Assembly (NCBI GenBank): GCA_009193035.1
Contig: SWDT01000031.1
Coordinates: 180,478 to 244,477, forward strand
Reading direction: 5' to 3'
Length of the DNA: 64,000 nucleotides
Origin: Halicephalobus mephisto
Lineage: Eukaryota > Nematoda > Chromadorea > Rhabditida > Panagrolaimidae
Shown in pieces: positions 40,251-52,059 of the stretch. The notes under the pieces are model-generated. The model did not search any database, was not told the origin of the DNA, and was given only the letters and a program-made list of their open reading frames with translations. A program made the translations under genes and the position numbers. The stretch's first letter is position 1. Every line of letters begins with the position of its first letter.

Positions 40251-43200
40251 TTACATGATCAGTTCCGCTCCCAGTGCCGCAATTTCTTCTTTTTTTTCAT
40301 CAATGGCATCTCTAAGTTCACATTTCGCATTAAAAATTATTTTTTCTGCCAAATTTCTCCTTAATTTTCCATCCAAAGCTTCTCGAAGATCTTCAACCGT
40401 CGATTTCGAAATAGCTCCAATTGTGTTATATTTTGTTTTATTCAATCTGAAGGCCATTGCTCTTGTGATTCCATCGATTCTCATTAATTGAGCAATTTCC
40501 TCGTTTCCTGCGTCTCTCATATAAGATACCAATTCTGGCAACAATCCCTTCAGAGGCCACATGACATTTACATGCTGAAAAAAAATAGAAAATTACAGTA
40601 TTATAAAAAATAAAATTTTTCCAAAACAAAAATTTCCAAAATATTAATTTTTTAAATTTCAATCATCCTACTACAAAAATTAAAAGCAAATGTTGTTACA
40701 AAATCGTCTCGGAGCGAATCTCCAAAAAGTTAGAAACTTTTATAACTATCGTAAAATAAGAAAATAAAGCGAGTCAATTGCAGTAACAAATTGCCAAATT
40801 TACCGTTTTTTCTACTTTCATCTCTCTCTAAATAAAAACCTAAAAAATTTAAAAAATCTAAAAAATTCAAAAAACTTCAAATAATTCAAAAAATCTAAAA
40901 ATTTCGAAAATTTTGAAAAAATCTAAAAATTTCAAAAAATCCAAAAATTTCAAAAAACTACAAATATTTCCTAAAATTTCTTTCAAAAATTAAAAAAAAA
41001 CAAAATTAGCTGATTTTTGTAAGTTGTTAGATATGCAATTTTTATATTTTAATAATTTTTCCCATAAAAACTTCAAAAAATCTATATCATATTTTAAATT
41101 TTTTATTATTTAAAAATTTACAAAACTTACTTCTGAAAACCTCCCTAAAGCTTGTGCTCTATGACACAAAGATTCATAAGTTTGCTGAATCCACCCAACA
41201 GCCACTTTGAAGGTTCTAGAGTTATCATACAAACTCGTCATTCCATATTTACACAACCTATTCACAATCAACGCCGTATATAGTCTCATTTCCGTCTGTG
41301 TTGCTGGCGTTCCTTTATGATGTTCTAGAATGCTTCTTTCTACATCTTGATCTTTTCCGAACATTCTTCTATCACATGGTTCTAATTTAAAAAACTGATT
41401 CCTATAAGCATCCCAGTCAACGTTGACTCTCACATCGAAGGGTACACAGATATAAATCAAGCTGAATCTAGTTTTGAAGGATATTCCTTGATCAAAATGG
41501 TAATTAAAATGCTCAATAAGTTCGGGGATTTCCTTCGGAGAAAGACCAGAATGAAATTTCCCCTTACCGTACAGGTCTAATCCGAATGATCCTTTCTCCG
41601 GAGCAAGGAGAAACTTATTTTCGATCAAATTTTCAACGGCTTTTTCAATCATATCTTCTACGTTCTCGTTCTGAACCCCTAATAAAGAAGATTTAACAAT
41701 ATTCCGGAGAACTTCAGAGTTCGTAAATCCTAATCCGACCAGATCTAAGACAAAAGCTTCAAGATGTTCTTCCAACTGAGAAACACAACTAGGAATCGGT
41801 TCATTCAGAATTATATTCATCTAAAAAACTTTAATTTTTCACTTAAAAATTATATCCCAGACTTACAACTCTATCTCTGGCATCATTGCAGATAACGAAA
41901 CATTCACCTACGTCATCAAATCCGGCTCTTCCTGCTCTTCCCGCCATCTGTAGAAATTGACTTTTATTCATCAAATTAGTCCCAATTTTTGGAGATCTAA
42001 TAATAACCCTTCTAGCTGGCAAATTTACTCCTGCAGCTAACGTTGAAGTTGCACAAACAATCGAAACAGCTCCACTCTAAAACATTAAAAAATAACAAAA
42101 ATCACCTTTGTTGTCAAACATTTCTAAAATTTTAAAAAGAAAATTAACGTTTTTCGCGCAAAAATTAAAAATTTCAAAAAGTTGTTTTTTAATTATAAAA
42201 ATCGTGTGTATTTTTACAAAATTGTCTTGACACGAATTTCCAAAACAGTCGTAAAAATGAAATGAGTCGATTTCGATACAGAATTTCCAAATTTTCCACT
42301 TTTCTATTCTCATAAAACTCACTCGGTTTCTTTTGGAAAAAAAATTAAATTTTTTCAAAAACTTACATGAAAAGCTGATTCAACTACTTGTCTTTCACAA
42401 GTCATCAATCCAGCATGATGAAAGGCAATACCGCATTTTAAGGCATTTCTCAACCCAGGTACTGCTTGACCATCAGTTTCGGCTTTCAATTCCTCGATGA
42501 TTCTGATTCTTTCTTCTTTTCTGTGATTTCTCAATGACTCAACGGCTTGTTCACATAGAAGATTTGCCAAATTTTCACATGCTTGTCTAGAACTACAAAA
42601 TACCAAAACGGAATGTTTCGGGACGATCTCCATAGCCAATTCTATCACCCCATCAGGATCACAAGGAATTTTCTGAAACAGAATATTACAGTACAAACAT
42701 TAACAAAGCATATTGTTACAAAGTCCTCTTGACGAAATTCTCCAAATTATTAGGAACTTCCAGAAATCTAAGTTTTAGATCTTGGTTTTAGGCATTTGAG
42801 TTTTCCAAAGTTTCAATGAGGTTGTGAAATTTTTTATAAAATTCCAGTAGGCTTCAGAAGCTCCTCGAAAATTTGGAAGATGTCAGAAAGTCCCATGAGA
42901 TATTAAAGAGTTTTAAAATCTTCCACAAGGTTCTGAAACACAAAAAACCAAAATTTCATAAAATTCTGCCTTTAATCGTGGTCAATTTCAACATTTTGTC
43001 TTAGGGAATTCTTCGAAATTAGATTTTAAGAAACAAAAATTAACAAACTGTTATTTAAAAAAGTTGCATAATTTTTAAAATAAGCAAAAATTAACTTACA
43101 GATGTCAGCATTCGTTCATCTTCCAAACAGCCGTCATCTTTGACTTTTAAGACAAGTTTTCCATTTGTCAGATACTGCTTCAACATCACTGGTCTGTTGG

Positions 43201-44527
43201 AATTATGGAAATGGAAACCTTTCAGAAACTTGGCCAGTTGATCTGCGTTTCCAATTGTGGCTGACATGGCTACAATCTGGCCTTTTGGTTGAGCAGCGGC
43301 ATATTTGGCAATCAAACATTCTAAATTTGCTCCTCTTCCAGATTCTCCAATCATGTGGACTTCATCGAGAACAAGAAGACCAATAGTTCGCAATTCGTTT
43401 TTCTCCATCAAGGAATTAATCAAGAGACTAGCTTTTTCGATTGTACAGACAAACAAACTTCTGTGATCTTGACGTTTAATCGGTGGTATTCTTCCTTTGT
43501 GAGCCGCATATTCCTCGATTCTGACGGAAAAAGCATCAGCAAGAGTTTTGAAAGCAAGAATCTAAAAGTCACGTCATCATGAAAAATCGTAAAAAAGTTT
43601 CTATAAAGTTTTTTCAAGTAAAATTTACAAAGTTGTAAAGAAATTTAAAAAATTTAGGTAAGGAGAAAGTGAGAGTGAGGACAAAGCGAGTCGAATACGA
43701 CAAATACCAGATTTGCCATTTTTCAGTTCTACTCGCTCCGCGCGGGAATTCAAAAATTGCAAAAAACTACATTATTGCGGAAATTAGAAATAAACATTTT
43801 TTGCAAAATTTTCTCGATAAAAATTTTAGGATTCGCTACAAAACGTAAAATTTAGACAAACAACAGGAGTTAAGTTCTATACCAATTACCAGAGTTGCCA
43901 TTTTTTCCATTTTCGTAAATCTTATCAGCTCTGCGCGGATATTCAGAAATTTCAATTTTTTTAAATTTCGACAATTGTGATGATTTTAGAATGAATACCT
44001 TTTCCTGGACTAATGCGACGAGAGGAAGAACGAAAATGGCACTGCAATTTCTGTTGAAGATTTCCCGGAGCATCAGGATTTCCGCGATCAAGGTTTTTCC
44101 GCCGCCCGTTTGAGCCGTCAGGATTGCGTTTTCTCCTCTTAGAATCCTCGGATCATTTAGAAATTGTTCTTGCCATGCTATAAGAAGTAATATTGATATA
44201 TGAAAAAACAGAACAACTCACGATAAAGATCCTTAATTTTTCGAACAGCTTTGTATTTGTCCAGCAGAATCGTGGACATTCCAGTGAGGCCGCTGTTGTC
44301 AAAACTGTTGAAATACAGACTTCTGGGGGAGCCATTGTACTTCTTCGGTGGCACAGGGTAATCTACAAGGACATGGATATATGGGATTAAGACGAAAATA
44401 AACCGTTTTCCGACGGACTGGAGCCCGAGCTGAGGTCGATCCCGGAGTCGATCGAATCCATCGAAGAAGGCAAAGACCGCTTTTTCTTCAGATTCAGAAA
44501 GTATTCCGGCGGCACTGGAGTCGACAT
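40251..44527 (-). CDS. helq-1: HELQ/Hel308-family DNA helicase
   Basis: Eight exons: 44527..44404, 44362..44222, 44177..43999, 43561..43100, 42672..42367, 42076..41867, 41820..41131 and 40574..40251; phases all match; 811 aa. HELQ is a 3'-5' superfamily 2 helicase acting in replication-fork and recombination repair; C. elegans HELQ-1 helps strip RAD-51 from duplex DNA after strand invasion. Seen: motif [10 protein letters not shown] (about 109-117), DEVH box ([11 protein letters not shown], near 214), motif III MSATIGN, motif [13 protein letters not shown] (near 447), a winged-helix/ratchet region, and a C-terminal helix-hairpin-helix stretch ([20 protein letters not shown]). There is no DNA polymerase domain, so it is HELQ rather than POLQ. 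The start [10 protein letters not shown] at 44527 lies in a frame different from the long ORF there and was chosen because it splices in phase into DYPVPPKKY. The N-terminus is short compared with human HELQ (about 1100 aa). Confidence 0.9.
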
Positions 44528-45043
44528 CTTCATTGGAAAATACAAATAAAATAAAAATAAAAAACTTCAATAAAGATGGATAACGAAAGTCTGAAATTGA
44601 ATTTCGTTTTTGGCGCGCACGACTCCTGAGCGGGAAAAACGAGCTTTGAATACCAGCGCGATTTCGGTGATTTCGAAATCTCATTTTCCTTCGTTTTTTT
44701 CATTCTCCAATTTTTTATTTTCCTCTGTATTTTTGTATCTTTGATGCATTCGTCGTGGATTTGTCAGTAATTGTAGTTAAGATTCTGGAAATTCGCGTTG
44801 GGATAATTTCGCGAAGAATGTTTAGATTTTTATAAATTTCGTTTTTTTCAACTTTCTATATATTAATCTCAACTTTTCTACTACTCCTATATCTTTGATA
44901 TATTTCTCGTGGATTTGTCAGTAATTGTGATTAAAGTTCTAGAAATTTGCGTTGGGATAATTTCGGGAAGAATGTTTAGATTTTTCCATAGTAAGATTTT
45001 TCAATATTATTGTGTACCACTTGTTATTGCTCTTTTTAGAATC
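44528..45043. promoter_or_regulatory. Shared divergent promoter region helq-1 / rad-51
   Basis: Only 516 bp separate the two start codons. The rad-51 half contains a tandem duplication with a period of about 156 bp: TCGTGGATTTGTCAGTAATT near 44751 and again near 44907, each followed by GTTGGGATAATTTCG and GAAGAATGTTTAGATTTTT. A TTTTTAG acceptor lies four bases before the rad-51 ATG. No TATA box was recognised. Confidence 0.7.
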
Positions 45044-46556
45044 ATGGCTCAGAAGCAGCGTGTTCGTCAGAAGGAAGTTGAGGTCGTGAACATCGGCGCG
45101 GAAGTCGAGGAAGTCGCCGTTGCAGATACCACTGCAGATATAAGTACCACCGAACAAGCGGATGTCAGTTACACTAGAATTGCCCAATTGGAAGTCCGTT
45201 TTTTATCCGAATTTCCACATAAAAAACCTCATTTCAGCAACATGGAATTGACGTTAAAGACATCAAAAAGCTTCGTGAAGCCGGATTCTGCACTGTCGAA
45301 TCTGTTGCTTATGCTACTAGAAAGGAATTACTTGCTATCAGAGGAATTAGTGACCAGAAGGTAGATAAGTTGATCGCTGAAGTCACCAAGTTGGTTCCGA
45401 TGGGTTTCGTGCCTGCATCTATCGTCCATCAGAAGCGAGCCGACATTATTATGGTCGAAACCGGAAGCCGTGAATTGAATCGTCTCCTCGGGGGCGGTAT
45501 CGAGACCGGCAGTATTACCGAAATATTCGGAGAATTCCGTACAGGCAAAACCCAGCTTTGTCACACTTTAGCTGTCACTTGTCAGCTTCCCGTCGACTGT
45601 GGTGGAGCTGAAGGTAAAGTTATCTGGCTCGACACTGAAGGAACCTTCCGTCCCGAACGTTTAGTCGCAATTGCGGATGCGTAAGTCATTTTTCAATATT
45701 TACGAACATCACCCGACTTTGACTATTTTGATCAAGATTACCCTTAAGAACCCCTATAGGGATTTTCATAGATTTGACATCCGTATGGCCTTGCATGTAC
45801 TTGTAAGCTTCTAATCCCTTTGCGCACTTTTATGGGTGTGGGGAATTAATTCAAATTGCTTACGTGTCTTTTTGTTACGGTAGACTTCCAAACTTCCTTC
45901 CTGTGTACTAATTGGGTATTTAATGAGAATAAACACCCCAAGAAATGGGGGAATTTTTGAATATTTCTTCAACGTACTGTCCAAATCAGGAAGATTGATT
46001 TTATTTAATAACCATTTCAGAAGAGGATTGAATACTGAGCAGATTCTGGAGAACGTTGCTCATGTTCGTGTACTCAACACCGACCATCAGATGCAGCTAT
46101 TGTCTCATGCCCGGTCTATGATGGCGGAATCTCGTTATGCTCTGCTCATCGTGGATTCCGTGATCAATCATTACAGAACTGACTTCTGTGGAAGAGGAGA
46201 ACTGGCTCCACGTCAGGTTCATTTGGCCAGATTCTTGAGAAACTTGGCTACAATCGCTCTTGAGGTTTGTCTGCAAGATAATGAACATTTTTAAAGCTTA
46301 TTTTTAGTTCGGAGTTGCTGTGGTTATGACGAATCATGTCATCGCTTCTGTCGATGGAGCTTCTGGTCCATATGCTGCAGACACGAAGAAACCTGTCGGA
46401 GGCCATGTTTTGGCCCATGCTTCCACTACGAGACTTTATTTGAAAAAAGGAAAAGGTAGCAACCGTATCTGCAAAGTGTACAGTTCTCCTAACCTCGCTG
46501 ATGGTGAAGCTACTTTCTCCATCTCGACTGCTGGAGTGGTTGATGCTGAGGATTAG
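45044..46556 (+). CDS. rad-51: RAD51 recombinase
   Basis: Four exons, 45044..45193, 45238..45680, 46021..46264 and 46308..46556, give 361 aa (human 339). RAD51 forms filaments on single-stranded DNA and carries out homology search and strand exchange in mitotic and meiotic repair. The N-terminal helix-hairpin-helix domain is present ([20 protein letters not shown]), then Walker A GEFRTGKT (about 148-155), Walker B LLIVDS (Asp near 243), the [10 protein letters not shown] loop 1 region and loop 2 ([20 protein letters not shown]), ending [11 protein letters not shown]. All motor residues are intact. Donor 1 is GTCCGT and donor 3 is GTTTGT, both weak but in phase. ATG 45044 is directly preceded by a TTTTTAG acceptor, consistent with trans-splicing. 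It lies head to head with helq-1. Confidence 0.97.
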
Positions 46557-47160
46557 ATCTCAATTTGTAATGTGACAGTACCTATTGTAACATGGATTTA
46601 TTTGTACTGGCTAGTTTTTCTATAATTTTGAGTGGTGATTATAAACCCTCTTGTTTGTGAAGAATTCGATAAATTTTGGAGTTTTAAATGTTTTTTGAAA
46701 TTGAGAATTTGGATTTTTAACAATGTACGGTATGTCCTGGTTAATTGTTTTTTTGGAAATTTTTAGGAATTGGAAGTACTGTAGTTTGAGTTTTCAGAAT
46801 GTTTGTTGACGAAGTTCGGAGTTGGATACTGTATCGGTACAGTAATCGAAGAAGATTTTTAATAATAGATAAATGTGAAAAATTTTAAATTTTGTAAAAA
46901 ATAAAAATTAATTTTTTTTTAAATTTTTTGAGTTTTTGGAATACTGTAGATTTATGTTAAATTTAATCCTGAAAAATAAAGATTGGTTTTTGTTTTAAAA
47001 AAGAATTTTTTCATTACTACTTATCCTGTGAAGAATGTCACGGATATTTTGAATTAAGAAGAAATCTTATAGATGTTATTCGCTCAACTGCGATTACGGT
47101 CGGTGGCAGCTTTGAGGATTATCTTACTGAATCTCGATAACTTTTGGTTTTACTACTACG
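46557..47160. other. rad-51 3' flank
   Basis: The likely 3' UTR and spacer, moderately complex, with several TACTGTA words at about 46775, 46830 and 46940. No further gene found. Confidence 0.5.
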
Positions 47161-47162
47161 TG

Positions 47163-47480
47163 AAGGTTTACAGAAAAGTCGATGTCAAAATCAAAATTGC
47201 AGGTTGCGCGCAACGTTTAGGCAAGGCGATTGAAATCAAAATTGCAGGTTGCGCGCAATGTTTAGGCAAGGCGGTTAAAATCAATGTTAAAATTGCAGGT
47301 TGCATGCAAATGTTAGGCAAGCCGATTAATATGAAAATCGAAATTGCATGTTGCGCGCAACGTTTTAGGCAAGCTGGTTAAAATGAAAATTGCATGTTGC
47401 GCGCAATGTTTAGGCAAGGCGGTTAAAATCAAAATTGCATATTGCGCGCAATATTTAAACAAGATATTTGACACCTATAT
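47163..47480. repeat. GCGCGCAA tandem repeat, about 46-bp unit
   Basis: Six or seven units of AAAATTGCAGGTTGCGCGCA followed by ATGTTTAGGCAAGGCGGTT. It is strikingly GC-rich at GCGCGC for this window. A 102-codon plus ORF (47073-47381) only reads through the array. Confidence 0.9.
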
Positions 47481-47689
47481 GAAAACTGCAATTTGCTTGC
47501 AATAATCTGGCAGATTAACATATCCAGTAGTTGTCTGAAAATTTATTTTGATTTTGATATCGACCGTTTTACAGATTTCATCATGGTAATTTTGTTCATG
47601 TCACAAATGAAAACGGTGATTTTTTTCAAAAATTTTAATTACAGTATACTATAATTCCATAGAAATTTCTGGAATTTCCCAAAATTGAT

Positions 47690-47860
47690 TAAAAATTAAA
47701 AATTAAAGAATTTTAAAAAATTAAAAAATTAAAGAATTTTAAAAAATTAAAAAATTAAAGAATTTTAAAAAATTAAAAAATTAAAGAATTTTAAAAATTA
47801 AAAAATTTTTAAAAATTTTTAAAAATTCAAATAAAATTTCCAAAATTTTATAAAAAATAA
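47690..47860. repeat. AAAAATTAAAAAATTAAAGAATTTT repeat
   Basis: Five units of about 28 bp of AATTAAAGAATTTTAAAAAA. Low complexity. Confidence 0.75.
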
Positions 47861-47959
47861 AAGTTTTTTTAAGATTTATTGGATTTGTGATTTTTTATAA
47901 AGAAAAATTAATCTTAAGCCGGTTTTTAAAAGATAATCGAAATCCTAAAAAATTTCCTG

Positions 47960-49430
47960 AACTGGAGAACTTTCAATCCTTGGTCTTCTATTCCAGCAAT
48001 GGTTTTTTAGCCCTTAATCTCTGGCATTCTGTCCCAGTCCGCAGTTGGATTATTCAGGCCTTTAATCCTTGGCGTTCTGTTCTTAAATTTTGTTACTTTT
48101 AGTTTTAGGCTTTGGCATTGCATTCAAATTTGAATCCTTGGCGTTCTGTTCCGATTCTTATTTATTTATTTTTGAAATAGTTGGCGTTCTGTTCTTAAAT
48201 TTTATTTCTTTTAGTTTTAGTCTCTGGCATTGTATTCAAATTTGAATCCTTGGCGTTCTGTTCTGACTTCTATGTAATTCATTTATTTTTGAAATCCTTG
48301 GCGTTCTGTTCCGATTCTTATTTTATTCATTTTCGAAATCCTTGGCGTTCTGTTCTTCAATTTTGTTACTTTTAGTTTTAGGATCTGGCATTGTATTCAA
48401 ATTTGAATTCTTGGCGTTCTGTTCTGGCTTCTATGTAATTCATTTATTTTTGAAATCCTTGGCGTTCTGTTCCGATTCTTATTTTATTTATTTATTTTCG
48501 AAATACTTGGCGTTCTGTTCTGAGATTAATTAAATTAATTTATTTTTTGATCTCTGATGTTATATTCAAATTTGAATTCTTGACGTTCTGTTCCGGTTCT
48601 TACGTATTTTATTTATTTTTCAAATTCTTGGCGTTATATCCCGAAGTCAATTTAATTCATTTTAATTTTAAATTTTCGACTTTTTGTTCCAATTTTAATT
48701 TCCATTTTTGGCGTTGTATTCCGGTTTCTACGTAGTTAATTTATTTTTAAAATTCTTATCGTTATGTCCTGAGGTGAATGTAATTCATTTATTTTTTAAT
48801 CTCTGGCGTTTTGTTCCAATTTAAATTTCAGTTATTTTACTTTTATTTTTTGGCGTTATGTTCCAAAAATCAATTCGACTTATTTCAATAATTAATTCTT
48901 GACATTATGTTCCAAAAATCAAAATTATATTCATTTATTTTTTAATTTTTAATATTTTTTTCCAATTTCAATTTTATTCATTTTACTTTTATTTTTTGGC
49001 ATTATGTTCCAAAAATCAAAATTACATTCATTTATTTTTTTAATTTTTAATGTTTTTTTTAAAATTTCAATTTCATTTATTTTACTTTTATTTTTTTTGA
49101 TATTGTGTCCCAAAAATCAAAATTACATTCATTAATTTTTTAATTTTTAATATTTTTTTTAAAATTTCAATTTCATTTATTTTCCTTTTATTTTTTGGCG
49201 TTATGTCCCAAAAATCAATTCGACTTATTTCAATATATATTTTTTGGCATTATGTTCCAAAAATCAAAATTATATTTATTTATTTTTTAATTTTTAATAT
49301 TTTTTTCCAATTTCAATTTTATTCATTTTACTTTTATTTTTTGGCATTATGTTTCAAAAATCAAAATTACATTCATTTATTTTTTAATTTTTGGCGTTTT
49401 GTTCCGAAGTCAATTTAGCTTATTTAAAAA
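47960..49430. repeat. TTGGCGTTCTGTTCC repeat array (plus orientation)
   Basis: About 30 occurrences of TTGGCGTTCTGTTC or a decayed form, spaced 40-60 bp apart with AT-rich filler. Fidelity is highest at 48060-48530 and falls toward 49400, where forms such as TTTTTGGCATTATGTTCC dominate. Confidence 0.9.
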
Positions 49431-49744
49431 AGAATTTTTTTATTTTTTAAGAATAATGTTTAATTAATTTTTTAATAAAGAGTAAAATCATCTGAGTTTA
49501 AAAAAAATAATTTTCAAACTTCATTATCGACTGGATTAAAGTCGTTTCAAATTTGGATTTTTTGGAACATTTTACACTTTTTATCCATTACAGTAATCGA
49601 GGTCAATGTCGTGGACTATGACGTGATTTATGCAGTTCTATCGTAACTTGATGAGGAATAGTGGTTTTTATTTATTTTAATATAGCAAAATTACAGTACA
49701 ACATATATTTTAAACTTAGGAAAATTATAAATTAATATATGAAA

Positions 49745-50145
49745 TTGTTGGATCATGGATTTATCCATTCGAACAGGAGTTCGCAAGGGACTGGTCCAGA
49801 AGGGAAATACCCTCAGGGCCGATAGAGATTTAAGATTATGAGATAGTCAAAAATTGATTATGAAATAATTATTAAAGTTTCTTGTATCTCGTCCTTGCAG
49901 ATTTAATAAATCAAATTTTTGTACTTGTTGGGTAGTGGATTTATCCATTGAACATATGTCCACAGGGCATTGGTCCAGAAGGGAAATACCCTCAGGGCCG
50001 ATAGAGATTTAAGATTATCAAGTAGTCAAAAATTAAATAAACTATGAAATAATTATTAAAATTTTTTGTATCTCGTGCTTCCGGGCTCAATAAATTTAAT
50101 TTTTACTTATTTCTCATCTCTGCGTGGATCAGAAGCCCCACCACG
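49745..50145 (-). mobile_element. Dispersed repeat element, copy B (inverted)
   Basis: Reverse complement of the 29210-29650 element, with the same landmarks: CTCAGGGCCGATAGAGATTT twice, GAACATATGTCCACAGGGCA, and the end CTGCGTGGATCAGAAGCCCC. Two copies in 64 kb, non-coding and in opposite orientation, fit a mobile, non-autonomous element. Confidence 0.6.
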
Positions 50146-50194
50146 ATCTGACAGAAATAAAAAATAAAAAGATAAAAGAAACCTAAGCAACAAT

Positions 50195-50365
50195 AATCCT
50201 TGTCTTCCTGTCACGTGGGGATTTGGCGGCTTTTTTAAATACTGAAAATCTGGACTTCACTCGAGTCGTCTTCAAGGACAAACGGACTTCTGTGGATTTC
50301 GGAAATCCCGTGTCAGAGCCAGATTTGCGTTCCGCGAGAGTCAATTTTAGTTTTTTCGTTCAAAA
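50195..50365 (-). CDS. Orphan exon-like island
   Basis: A GC-richer island with open frames on both strands. On the minus strand it reads LTLAERKSGSDTGF, then KSRFSVFKKAAKSPRDRK, and stops (TAG) at about 50185, which looks like the basic C-terminal end of a protein. On the plus strand it reads ENLDFTRVVFKDKRTS from no ATG to a TAA near 50429. The minus reading is slightly more protein-like, but the missing splice acceptor leaves this unresolved. Confidence 0.25.
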
Positions 50366-50559
50366 AGTTAAAAATCATCTAATTGATCTAAAATGGAATC
50401 AGAAATGCATCATTTTGAAATTACTGTAATTAAAAAAATAATTTTTTTAAACATTTAATTTTTTATTTATCAATAAAAAAGTCAAAATTCAGACGGAATT
50501 TTTTATTTTTCAATCACTTCAAAATTAAAAAGGTTTTTAAATATTTCAAAATTAACTAA

Positions 50560-50960
50560 AATTTAAAAATTTAAAAAATATTTCGAAATTAATAAAAAAA
50601 AAATAAATTTTTGAAGAATCTTCCAAAATTACGGTAGATTATTTTTATAGATGATTTATTTTATAATTATTGAGCTACTGTAGAATAAGAAAATTTAAAA
50701 TTAACGAAAATTTTCAAAAATTTCGAAATTAATAAAGAAAATTTTTTTTGAAGAATCTTCCAAAATTACGGTAGATTATTTTTATAGATGATTTATTTTA
50801 TAATTATTGAGCTACTGTAGAATAGAAATTTAAAAAATTTTTAAATTTTTCAAAAATTTCGAAATTAATAAAAAAATTTTTTTTTGAAGAATCTTCCAAA
50901 ATTACGGTAGATTATTTTTATAGATGATTTATTTTATAATCGTTGAGCTACTGTAGAATA
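50560..50960. repeat. About 140-bp tandem repeat, three copies
   Basis: Copies share GAAGAATCTTCCAAAATTAC, GGTAGATTATTTTTATAGAT and GAGCTACTGTAGAATA at about 50612, 50748 and 50886. Confidence 0.9.
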
Positions 50961-50991
50961 AGAAACTCTTTGCGGAAGTCGGATTTCACAA

Positions 50992-51136
50992 AAGAAGATT
51001 AACGGACTTGAGGCATTTGTTGTTTTCGTCAACGAACGTGTACTTTTTGAATAAATTAAGACTGCCGGATTTTCTCCGGACTTTGAAAAATACATGTCCA
51101 GTTCGGAAACGAAAATTACAACTTTCAAACTGGAAC
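50992..51136 (-). CDS. Orphan exon-like island with good acceptor
   Basis: On the minus strand a strong TTCTGTTCCAG acceptor precedes an open frame of 47 codons (FESCNFRFRTGHVFFKVRRK, later YTFVDENNKCLKSV) to a TGA. It may be the last exon of an unseen gene or spliced to 50195-50365. On the plus strand a 74-codon ORF starts at 51008 but lacks splice support. No family recognised. Confidence 0.25.
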
Positions 51137-51309
51137 AGAAAATTATTATTTTTGAATTTAAAAAAATTATATATTTTAAAATTAGTGTTTATTCTGAAGT
51201 GTTTGAATTTTTCAGAATACTGTAAATGTTAGAAATTCTTGTCAAAATAATTTTCGAACATTTGTTTTCAATTTTTATAACTATATAAAAATTTATTAAT
51301 TCGTATTAT

Positions 51310-51665
51310 TGAAGTTTAACTTTAAAATTAATCATTAAAGTTAAACATCGAAGTTAATCATTAAAGTTTAACTTCAAAGTTAATCATTAAAGTTTAACTT
51401 TAAAGTTAATCATCAAAGTTGATCATCGAAGTTGAAGTTCGAAATTCATTATTAAAGTTAATGATCGAAGTTCAACTTCAAAGTTAATTATCGAAGTTAA
51501 TCATCGAAGTTAAAATTTGATAGTTAACTTTGAAGTTGAACTTTAATATTCAACTTTGATAGTTAGCTTTGAAGTTGAACTTTGATTATCAACTTTGATT
51601 TTTAACTCTGACCGTCAACTTTGATTTTTAACTTTAATGGTGAACTTTGATTATCAACTTTGATA
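51310..51665. repeat. AAGTTAATCATTAAAGTTTAACTT array
   Basis: About 18 units of 18-20 bp mixing AGTTAATCATTAAAGTT with its inverse AACTTTGATTATCAACTT. The orientation switches around 51510, so the array is a large inverted repeat. Confidence 0.9.
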
Positions 51666-52059
51666 ATAAAGTACAGATTGGCATTTATTCGAATTTTTGC
51701 TAAAGTTTTATTTTTTATTTTTTCCATTACATGGTTTTTAAAATTTAATGGAAACTCGAAACCGACATCTGAAATTCAAAATTCTGGAAGTTTCTGGAAT
51801 GTTCCTGGAATTCGTTTTGAAAGTATTTCACGTCGATTTCCGTTTTTAATATTTAAAATAGAATACTTAAAACTTCAAAAATATTTTTTTTCGTTAAAAA
51901 CAAAATGTTAAAAAATTTATTTTAAAACATTCGGATTTTCGTAAATATAATTTATTTTTCGATTTTAGAAACGAAATTTCAAAAACACAATTTTAATTGT
52001 TTTGGAATATCTGTAATTTTATGAATAATTATTTATTTTCGATATTTTAGGACAAAACG

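Noticed and set aside
44178..44684. 168-codon minus ORF at the 5' end of helq-1
   Set aside because: The protein-like frame starts at 44527 in another frame and splices in phase. The long ORF simply reads through the first intron and flanks.
47073..47381. 102-codon ORF with a periodic GCAQRLGKA-like product
   Set aside because: It is a read-through of the 46-bp array. The unit is not a stable multiple of three across the array, and no splice or signal features exist.
48342..49418. Phe/Tyr-rich ORFs in the 48-49 kb array
   Set aside because: Repeat read-through with a low-complexity product. No coding signature.
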